Assembly: GCF_954871325.1 (NCBI RefSeq)
Contig: NC_088775.1
Location: forward strand, 91,456,805-91,520,804
Length of the DNA: 64,000 nucleotides
Reading direction: 5' to 3'
From: Gordionus sp. m RMFG-2023
Taxonomy: Eukaryota > Nematomorpha > Gordioida > Chordodea > Parachordodidae
Below, piece after piece: positions 55,781 through 64,000 of the stretch (the stretch's first letter is position 1; each line of letters opens with the position of its first letter). The notes under the pieces are model-generated. The model was not told the origin of the DNA. It searched no databases and worked only from the letters and a program-made list of their open reading frames with translations. Made by a program: the position numbers and the translations under genes.

Positions 55781-57164
55781 AGGAAACAAAGTATTAGAAG
55801 ACATTTAGACCAAATAAAAAAAATATCTAAGAGTGGCATACTCTTAATGAAATGACACATTTGAAAACAAATACTGAAAATGCAATACCTTTTACTTTAA
55901 GTTTTAGAAGAAATAATTATCAAAATTTAGGAATACAAGAACAGAGTCTTGTTAGTCAAAGAACAAGCAGGAATATAATTTTGCACAAAAAATTCGATAA
56001 TTTTATAATAAAATAAAGACTAAAAATATATTTAAAAAAAAATATGTATATAAATATATAATAAAATATTTTTCTTTTAATTAATCTTTCAATAGCAAAA
56101 GTTAATGAAATTTACTAATGATGACAATATAACTATCAAGAAACGTTGTCTGGACGATAAGATTCACATGCAAGAAAAACCTGAATGGAGATCGTTTTTT
56201 TTAAAGGGTGGAATATTGATATGACCGATTAATACTAACCTTTAACTGTTTTTTTTTGTGTTTATATAAATTAATTTTTTTTATAAATTGTGAAAATTGA
56301 TTTTTTTATATAAATTATTATATTAATACGTAAATTGATTTTTTGTTTGTAACATGCTATATAAGCATTACATTTTTAGTTTTAAAACGGATATAGAATT
56401 TTAGAAATAAAATAAAATAAAAATTAAACTCGTTATATTTAATCTCCCAGAAAACTTTAGAATGTAAAATAATTTACTTTTAAAAACTCCTGACTCTTGG
56501 CCCAGATTTTGTAAAGATAAATATTTTAAGACTAGATTCTTATTTAATTTAATACCTAGATCATACTGATATTAAAATAACAGGATTTCCGTTTAACTCC
56601 GATCAGCTTATACAGGCCTGATTATGGACCAGGCCTTTGGTAGAATAAATTTAATTATCTTATTACTTCTATTCAAAATTCTATTGGCTCCTATTTAATG
56701 GTGGTTTAGAAATAAATTTGAAATTTTCAGAAAAAAGGATATCCTTCAACATAGTAAAATACTTTATGCTCAGAAAAATTGTTAATTATTAAGAATCTTT
56801 TTTTAATAAGATATAAATTGAATTTTCCAGAAAATACAATAATCGTTCAGATATAAACAAGATAAGATTAAAAACTGAATTTCCTCTGAAAATAATATGA
56901 AGCTTCAGATCTAGTCATAGCTAGGATATTTTTCTTTTAATATTATTGATTTTAGGAATTTGTAAAAGATTGTACATTTAAAAAAAATTAATTTTCAGTT
57001 CTCCATAATATAAATTCAGGTTAAAAGGCGTCTTTTAAAAGCTGAATATTTTGGTTAGATAAAATTGGAATTTACATTCTAAATATTATGACTCCTCGAA
57101 GAAATATTTTTATTATGAATATCTTTCACCAATTAATATTAGATTTTATTGGAAATTTATCGAA
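55781..57164. other. AT-rich DNA
   Basis: No gene is seen. A short hairpin-like CAGGCCTG/CAGGCCT pair is at 56613-56637. 57040-57160 matches 50240-50380. Confidence 0.4.
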
Positions 57165-57900
57165 AAATATCCAATTAAGCTCTAAACATTGATAAAATTT
57201 ACAGAATAAATGCTTTCAGTAATTTTTATTTTGTCAAATTTTTGTTATCAATATTTTTTTCCCTTATACTGGATATTATAGGTTAAAGTCAGATATTAAT
57301 AAAGGATAAAACATTGTCATATTATAGAATTATAGCTTGTTTAGAGAACTTAAATGGAGAGTATATAAAGATCACTGAAAAATAAATAATAATTTTTTAT
57401 AGGAGGGACCTAGCCAGAAGACCTGATAAAATGGAGTGACCCCCCATTGAAAAATTTTGTCTACTCCACTCTTAATATATAAATTCTCAATTAAAATCTA
57501 TAAAATATTTTTAAAAACCAAATATTTTTTACCTGCAGCAGCACCAGCTTCTCCTGCAACTAAATATTATATAATAAAAAATTTTATAATTATAATTCTT
57601 TCTATTTTAACTAAAATAAAATGCTACAATAATATTTTGAGGTTTAATCATGAATTGCTTAAAAGTCTCTGCAGTAGAGGGAAGATCCATCTTTTTAAAT
57701 CCATCATCTCAGCTGAATATTATATTCGATGTAATATCTAACGTTTTCTCGTCGCGTAAATGCTCGATGATGCTTACCATAAATTAGTGGGAAAGCGGAT
57801 AAATTATATTCCTACTAAAATATTGTTACACCTTAAATCAATTGTGACCTTCTAACAATGTTTAGCAAAATCAATAAATATTCAGATCTATTTTATAATA
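57165..57900. repeat. duplicated block P, copy 3 (with micro-exon)
   Basis: Partner of 53430-54185; see that entry for shared landmarks. On the minus str and its upstream part contains CAGCTGAGATGATGG with an ATG pair, a possible first exon. Confidence 0.75.
57533..57559 (-). CDS. 27-nt micro-exon (V-A-G-E-A-G-A-A-A)
   Basis: Minus strand: acceptor ...ATAATATTTAG, 27 nt ending GCTGCTGCAG, donor GTAAAAAA. Reads V-A-G-E-A-G-A-A-A in phase 1. The extra Ala codons come from GCTGCT repeats, suggesting slippage. Confidence 0.58.
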
Positions 57901-58324
57901 ATCTTTTTACTCAAGTTGTAAGCTTTTAGCCTCATTGGTCCTAAGCATTTCTTCGATCTAGAGGCTTATTAAGATCTTTACAATAAATCTACTTATGATT
58001 TGCTACTTCAAAGAGTACAAATTGAAAATCGAAAATATGACAAAATTTGATAAAAAATTAATCTACTTAATTACAAAAAAAATTTGTCTTATTTTACAAT
58101 TTTTATTATTATTGGTGGCATCCATACAAAAGACAAACAATCATTTTTGTACATTTTTACGTCCTATTTTTTTTACTATATTTTTAAAATATATTGTATC
58201 CTTAATTTTTTTTAAAACATATAAAATCCCAATATTATTCAATATAGTTCTAATAATACCTTTTAAATTTACTGCACATATTTTTATTAAAATAACTATT
58301 TTTTTTTATAATTAATATTCTTAT

Positions 58325-58345
58325 CTAGAACTACTTCTCCTATTA
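58325..58345 (-). pseudogene. decayed 21-nt micro-exon (V-I-G-E-V-V-L)
   Basis: Minus strand: acceptor ...TTATAACAAG and 21 nt reading V-I-G-E-V-V-L in phase 1, but the donor reads ATAAGAAT, not GTAAGAAT as in the duplicate at 50639-50659. Loss of the donor G should prevent normal splicing unless AT-type sites are used. Confidence 0.45.
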
Positions 58346-59527
58346 CTTGTTATAAAAGAATAATTAATATTAATTAATTTTGCTTAATATTCATTCTTAT
58401 TTATTTTTTTAAATTTTGAAAAAGGGTTGGTTATTTAATAAATAAATCTATTACAATTTCAATTACCTAAAATTAAAATATAATTATTACTAATTACTTT
58501 CCAAAAAAATTTATTAGTTTCTTAATTTTACAAGTATAAGATCTATAAAAATATCTTTTTAAAACAATATAACCAAAAAATAGTAATAATCGTTAAAATA
58601 TTTTAAAATGAATAAGGTTGATTAAAAAAATATATATTATGTAAAAATATATTATTAGGGAAATTATTATTATCGAATGAATGACTTTAAAATTATAATA
58701 TTACAGGAAAGGGACTGAATAAGCGAATTAAGAAAAATGAAAAGGAGGATACTCTAAGAAGAGGACTAGAATAATTTTGAACTACCACATAAATATTTTG
58801 TGGTATCTTGAAATCTTGTTTTTTTGTTAGTAGATTAATAATTATAAATATTTTTAAATAGCTCTTTTCATCTTTAAGTCAAAATAATATTACATACTTA
58901 TTGGAAAAAATTTAAACTTTTCAAATAAATTTATAAGCTTTACAATCCTAATAAGTCATGTTAAATTAATATGCTTTGTTATTAGCTGCATGTAGCAATG
59001 ACAAAACAGTATAATTAAAAATACTGTTTTTTTTTCCAATTAAATTCTGAAAACAATAAACTTTTTGTTAAGACGGCAATTATGGTAATTATTAAAATAT
59101 TATCCCTAGCATAAAAAAATTGAAAAAAATTCCTCTTTATCATAATATTATTATTTTCGTTTAATCTTCAAGATCATTATTAAACAGTGTGACAAGTATT
59201 GTTAGTGATATGAATCAGCGAACCCTGATTAACTCATTTGGAATTTTTTTAAATTAACTGTTAATTTAAATCATGCAAATTAAAAATTACATTTTTTATT
59301 TTGAAATAAGGCATAAAGGATTGGTATAAAATTTACATAATCATAACGTCTAACTAACTGCCTACACCAATAACCAAATGTTGTTAGCTAAATATCAGGA
59401 TTATATTTCTTTTTTGATTTTTTAATTAATAAAGATGTAAAATTTAAAAAATACAGTTTTTAAATTGTGTGCATTAATGAGTTATGTCTTTTGATGACTT
59501 ATATATTTTTATGAAACATATACTTAC

Positions 59528-59548
59528 CTGGAGCAATTTCCTCTACCA
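59528..59548 (-). CDS. 21-nt micro-exon (V-V-E-E-I-A-P)
   Basis: Minus strand: acceptor ...TTTATTAATAAG, 21 nt ending TTGCTCCAG, perfect donor GTAAGTAT. Reads V-V-E-E-I-A-P in phase 1. One of the best-formed exons of the set. Confidence 0.65.
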
Positions 59549-60792
59549 CTTATTAATAAATTGTATAAATTATAAATTTATTTAATTTTGGATAATCTAA
59601 TTTCCATTAATCAAAACAATATGTGTTTTCAGCACTAACAATGTGATAATTTTTGAAAACTGTGTATGTTATTTTTAAATTTGAAAAGTAAATTTTTGCT
59701 GGAAATGTATTCAAACATGTGTAGGTTATATATATCTACCCTATAAATTTAGTTATTCTCATTAAGTACCTTTAATTTATTTTAAATTTGAGAAAGAATT
59801 ATTGTAAATTAAGAATGGTTGAAATGTTTACAACAAAATTTTCTAAATTTATAAAGTAGATTAGGTATTCTACAAATTCTAAGATATATTCTAGCATGTT
59901 CATTACATTAATTTAAAAAGTGTGAACTATGCTGGAAAAAATACATTGAAGTTTCTATAATTTAAACCCTTTGCTTATAACATACTTTTGTCAAGCTTAA
60001 ACCAATCTTGAACATTCACAATCTCCCAGAAATAAACATTAGAAATTATAGTTTACACTGGAAATGAGGCATTTGTTATATTGGTTGCTTATTCCAAAAA
60101 AATTGAAAGTGGACAAGGAAAAATAAAGCTAGAACCCTTAGTTACTAATCAGATATAATATAATATAATAAAGAATAAAAGAATTTATACAAGAAAAATG
60201 GATTAAAATTTTTTCTAAAGGATTATCTGTAATCTTCTTTTGATAGTAAAGGGAGATGATTGGTTATGTGAGTGCATAAAACGCATCAAATCATTATAAT
60301 AAAAGTTGTTATTTACTCTACTAATATGATTGAAAAATAAAAATGTCGTATTATATCAAATCTAGGCTTGCTTTTATGAATCTTGAATATATACAGCACT
60401 AATATATAACTTGTGTAAAACGTTGTAAATGTTTTATAAGTTATCTCTATATTAATTTATATCAACATTATTAATTTTAGAAAAGAATGTTAAGCTTAAG
60501 ATGGAAAATCCTATAAAGTTTATATGAAATTGTGAATAAGTAATTTTTCTGCGTAATATTTTTGCTAAAACAATGCTAATAAAATAACTAATTTGAAATT
60601 TTTGCAATCCAATATTTAATATTATAAATTTTTATTCTATTTTATTTATTTATTTCTTTTATTTATTATGTTCTATTTCTTTTCTTTCTTATCTTTTATT
60701 TCTTTCATTTTTCTTATTTTTATTATAGAAATCTTTTTTTTATTTGTGTTAAATATTTTTTCTTAAGATATCTTAAAAATACATATTATTAC

Positions 60793-60813
60793 CTGGAAGT
60801 ATTTCTGCTAGCA
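60793..60813 (-). CDS. 21-nt micro-exon (V-L-A-E-I-L-P)
   Basis: Minus strand: acceptor ...ATTTGTTTTAAG, 21 nt ending CTTCCAG, donor GTAATAAT. Reads V-L-A-E-I-L-P in phase 1. Confidence 0.6.
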
Positions 60814-60957
60814 CTTAAAACAAATATATTAATTATTTTTAAACTTTTATTTCTTTTCATTTTTTATCTATCTTATCATCTTTTTTCAATACTAGTTGTT
60901 ATATACATTTTAAGTCCACTAGCTTCTTATTTCTGCTAATATTGTTGGTTAATTTAC

Positions 60958-60966
60958 ACGCTTCAA
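60958..60966 (-). CDS. candidate 9-nt micro-exon
   Basis: Minus strand: acceptor ...ATAACGTTAAG, TTGAAGCGT, donor GTAAATTA. In phase 1 it reads V-E-A. The acceptor lacks a pyrimidine tract; weak. Confidence 0.18.
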
Positions 60967-61689
60967 CTTAACGTTATTCTAGGCTGGTCCCGGTTTGAGC
61001 CGGTTCGCACCAATTGTTGTTAGAGAGCAAATATTTTGCCCAATCAAATAAATAATATCTCCTTGAATTGAAGGGTAAAAAAAATTAGAAAGTTATCAAA
61101 ACTATTAAATTTTTTTTGTAATAAATGTGAAGTTTTTCGGGAATATATTAAAATATAACCGGGTCTAAAGAGGCACATTTCAAAACTATTAAAAGTGAAA
61201 GATGAAAATTTTAATATAATTTGTATTAACGATATAGAAGTACAGCTGGGCTTCAACTAAAATTAAGCAACAAATATATGGCATTCCTGATCAGGAACCC
61301 AACTCGTAGATGCTGAGATATCTCATGAGTTATGAATGAATGATCATAGACTTGCTACAAATGCAAAAATTCTCCAAGAAACTGAACATTTTTTAATATG
61401 TTAATTATATGGAAACCTTGATCTGCGAAACCCGGCCTGGCCCGTTCAGAAGTCTAAAAGCCCTGCCGGTTAAAAGATTTTACGGGCCAGCCAGGTCATT
61501 TGTGTATAATAAACTTTAGGGCTGGGCAATAACAATTTTAACATAAAATGTAGACAAAGCCTGGCAAATCTCTAATTTTTTATAAAATTTTAAGAAGGGG
61601 CAAATTGTTTTCAAAACTATAACATGTCTGACAAAAGAATTTGAGCCCGCTCCGCCAAAAAACCTGGGCTAAAATCTTTAACCTACCAA
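60967..61689. other. spacer with GC-rich repeat patch
   Basis: 61425-61530 holds GGCC-rich sequence (CCCGGCCTGGCCCG, ACGGGCCAGCCAGG) like that at 19805-19965. The minus frame 61044-61256 is unassigned. Confidence 0.35.
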
Positions 61690-62235
61690 CAGCGTCTACA
61701 TGACAGGATTTTTATTGGATGCAAACCCCCTTCAAACCTTTGCCTACCCCCCTGAAAATTTCCGCCGCCTATTATTTTCACCTATTTATTTATTAATACT
61801 CTTTTCAAAGAATTTATAAAGGATAATTTAAATTAATCTATCTCTATTCTCTACTACCAACTATCGATATTTAGTGAATATAAAAAATTTATTTTTTAGA
61901 TAATAAATTCATTTAAAAACCTCCATTATTTACAATGAATTAATTATTATGGCATTATAAGCTTGCTAAAATATCTAAACCTTTTAAATTACATTTAAAA
62001 GGATAGTTTATTTGGAAAAAATGTGTATGATAGTTTGCAATATAGGATGAATTGTATTATAATAATACTATAATAAAAGTATTAATTTTTACAGCAATAA
62101 ATTTTTTCCTATCTCAAAATTTAATAGATAACCCCCCAAAAAATTTATCCTACCCCCATTAAAACAGATACCCCCCTACCCCCTCAAAAAATAGGATGCT
62201 AACTGTTCCTACCCCTCCCGCTCATGTAGACGCTG
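61690..62235. mobile_element. hAT-type miniature element with perfect ends
   Basis: Perfect 14-bp terminal inverted repeats CAGCGTCTACATGA and TCATGTAGACGCTG enclose 546 bp with no transposase. The 8-bp target duplication CCTACCAA is exact on both sides (61682-61689 and 62236-62243). CAG/CTG ends plus an 8-bp duplication are the hAT signature. Interior has C-rich runs (TACCCCCCTG, AACCCCCCAAAA, ACCCCCTC). The undamaged ends point to recent insertion. Confidence 0.85.
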
Positions 62236-62353
62236 CCTACCAAATAGGCTAATTTGCAAAACTTCATATAAGTTTTAAAATATATTGAAATCAATATTTT
62301 TGTGATTTTAAAAACAAGTATGAAATGTGTTTTTATAAAGCAAACATTCTTAC

Positions 62354-62374
62354 CTGGAGCAACTTCTTCTATTT
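62354..62374 (-). CDS. 21-nt micro-exon (E-I-E-E-V-A-P)
   Basis: Minus strand: acceptor ...TTTTTATCAACAAG, 21 nt ending TTGCTCCAG, donor GTAAGAAT. Reads E-I-E-E-V-A-P in phase 1. An AG six bases inside would give a 15-nt form that also keeps the frame. It lies 54 bases downstream of the next exon. Confidence 0.6.
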
Positions 62375-62428
62375 CTTGTTGATAAAAATTATTAAACTAT
62401 TTAATTTTTTTATTAAAAATATTTTTAC

Positions 62429-62449
62429 CGGCCTCAGGTTCTTGTAACA
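62429..62449 (-). CDS. 21-nt micro-exon (V-L-Q-E-P-E-A)
   Basis: Minus strand: acceptor ...TTTTTTTAAAG, 21 nt ending GAGGCCG, donor GTAAAAAT. Reads V-L-Q-E-P-E-A in phase 1, a diverged form of the heptad that keeps V at 1 and E at 4. The intron to the next exon is only 54 nt. Confidence 0.5.
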
Positions 62450-63142
62450 CTTTAAAAAAATTATAAAATATATTTAATTTTATTATTGAAAATTATTCCT
62501 AATTTTCTATTTTTTAAATTCTGAAATAACATTTTGCTTAAAACTTTCGTAATATATAGACAATAATTTAATATTTTCTTAATTTCTTTTATTTTTTGCC
62601 ATTTTTTTCTTTTGTTTCTTTTCTTTATTTCTATCTTATTTTTCCTTTAATTTTATATTTTTTTAAATTAAAATATAATAGTGAGTTATAATTTTTATAA
62701 AGACATATTATTTCGATCGGAAAAAAACTGAAATCCTCCAAAAATTTTTTTTCTTTAATTGTTCCATGAAGGGATGAATATTAAATGCTTTCTTCAAAAA
62801 ACATCCAGAGATTGGACTGAAAGCTAATAAAATCTTTTCGACAATGGCATAAATAAAATTAAATAATCATTAAAATAATCATCACTCTAGGCCCTTGGAT
62901 CTATTATATGAAAGTGGGTTTAAAATCTTATAAATGCGAAATAAATATGAAAAAGCTAATGTTGTAATTTTACTGACTTTTACTTATGTATTTTATTTAT
63001 TTCATCATAGAAAAAAGAAAGACAATTATTTTTTTATGAGAAGATTGTTAAAGACGGTGTATCATGAAACAAACATTAATGTATTTATGGATTTAAAAGG
63101 GATTAATCTTTTTTGAAATAAAAAGTTTTAAATAATTGAAAA
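62450..63142. other. AT-rich DNA
   Basis: No signal-peptide exon was found here on the minus strand. The plus frame 62934-63116 is unassigned. Confidence 0.4.
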
Positions 63143-63336
63143 CTAGGTTCTAGGGTTTAAGTCATAAATTTGCAGGAATAGAGATGTTAAAATTTTTGTA
63201 TAAAAAATCATTTCGACAATAGTATTAACTGAATAAACAAATATATTGAATTCATCGTTAACATCTATATATGCCTTAAGTGGATAGTCTGAGTGGCGGG
63301 TGGGGCGGATACGGGGTTTAAAACTTTTTAATATAT
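63143..63336 (-). CDS. candidate last exon of a further micro-exon gene
   Basis: Minus strand: acceptor ATGAATTTATTAG, then 2 + 192 nt. In phase 1 the split codon is Asp, then ILKSFKPRIRPTRHSDYPLK, AYIDVNDEFNIFVYSVNTIV, EMIFYTKILTSLFLQIYDLN, PRT and TAG. The TTATTAG|AT acceptor edge is the same as in exon 49110-49279. The GC-rich start (CGTATCCGCCCCACCCGCCA) looks repeat-like, so a transposon fragment is the alternative. Its own micro-exons would lie beyond the window. Confidence 0.33.
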
Positions 63337-63349
63337 CTAATAAATTCAT

Positions 63350-64000
63350 CTATTTATACATTGCTACTCAATTTTAAGTTATCAAGGTAAGCCTGGAAAA
63401 GAGAGTGAGAAGGAGATAAAAATTCCAACATAATATTTCGACATCTTAAAATTAAAAAATCTTGCGTATTGTTAATCATCCGCATGATTATAATTCTGAG
63501 GAAATAAATATAAAAAAATATTTAAACAAAATATCTTGCGTCATTTAACTGAAAAAAATTATAATATCGATTGGAGTGTCAATAGTCATTTTGAATATTT
63601 GGATATTTGTGAAGAAAGAGTGGGGAGGGGGGTATCACAATATTTAAACATAAACAGAAATCTGGGGTGGGAGTTACGATATAATAAATTCACATGGGTC
63701 TTAAATTAAAGCTAGGGGTAGACCCATAAACGGGTTAAAAATGGTACTATTTTAAAAACTCGTATCAGGTTTTTAGAAAAATAAAAAATCCTGGATTGGC
63801 CATTTTACAAAAAATATTTTTTTAAAATAAATCGTTGGAATAATTTTCATTTAAATTAATCACCCCCTCATTAACATTTAGAGCGAATTCACGGCAAAAT
63901 TTACAACATAGACAGTATTTTTGTTTCTTCGCAACAAATTCATGCTAAATAAGGGGTCTAAAACAATATAATAAATCATTCAACATTTATTTATTGGTTG
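63350..64000. other. AT-rich DNA
   Basis: No gene is seen. G-rich patches at 63618-63680 (GTGGGGAGGGGGGTATC, TCTGGGGTGGGAG) resemble those near 48.2 kb. Confidence 0.4.

Larger units (their letters stand above)
58080..59950. repeat. duplicated block Q, copy 2
   Basis: Partner of 50240-52150. It carries one decayed micro-exon (58325-58345) and an additional intact one (59528-59548) that has no clear counterpart in copy 1. Confidence 0.65.

Noticed and set aside
47287-62449. Aphid-type bicycle genes as the identity of the micro-exon cluster
   Set aside because: The paired C-Y-C motifs that define that family are not visible; only the exon layout is similar.
1-64000. CRISPR arrays, bacterial operons, riboswitches
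   Set aside because: No regularly spaced repeats or prokaryotic gene organisation; the window is eukaryotic.

Overview
This is an AT-rich window from an animal nuclear genome. Genes are sparse, introns are inferred, and a 200-base run of N at 17131-17330 marks an assembly gap. A large mitochondrial insertion identifies the host: it keeps the arthropod order atp6-cox3-trnG-nad3-trnA-trnR-trnN, uses TGA as Trp and AGA/AGG as Ser, and has very short arm-less tRNAs. I read the host as an arthropod, possibly a crustacean or chelicerate, but the sequence does not fix the lineage.

Layout. 1-5.2 kb: AT-rich DNA with small repeats and a minus-strand gene (signal-peptide exon 5128-5185, last exon 1877-2148). 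5.3-14.4 kb and 21.1-31.5 kb: the two arms of a large old inverted duplication. Each arm carries Ty3/gypsy remains, a linker, a broken piggyBac gene and an AT-rich tail that contains a 58-nt signal-peptide exon. A third piggyBac-plus-tail copy (14.4-17.1 kb) lies in the spacer with a hAT-like element and small unassigned ORFs. 31.5-38.3 and 38.9-39.3 kb: a nuclear mitochondrial insertion (NUMT) with near-intact cox3, nad3 and nad4L, both rRNA genes, several tRNAs, and nad1 split into two opposite-facing halves around a copy of the nuclear repeat. 39.8-40.7 kb: a GC-rich gag-like fragment. 40.7-46.6 kb: AT-rich DNA with little in it. 46.6-63.4 kb: the most unusual part, a minus-strand cluster of tiny exons. 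A separate Ty3/gypsy fossil (54.2-55.8 kb) and a young-looking hAT-type miniature element (61.7-62.2 kb) are inserted there.

How the genes fit together. Ten minus-strand micro-exons of 15, 21, 24 or 27 nt lie between 47.3 and 62.5 kb. All are multiples of three, all can be read with a phase-1 join on both sides, and nearly all encode variants of one short unit, V-x-[G/E]-E-x-x-[P/A]. Up to three longer last exons (46658-46821, 49110-49279, and possibly 63143-63336) start in the same phase. The signal-peptide exons at 5.1, 7.5, 15.8 and 30.0 kb also end in phase 1. I infer a locus of secreted-peptide genes built from interchangeable phase-1 modules, resembling in layout the micro-exon genes of schistosomes and the bicycle effector genes of aphids but with a different repeat motif. 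No transcript evidence is available here, so every exon is a prediction from splice sites, frame and repeat pattern.
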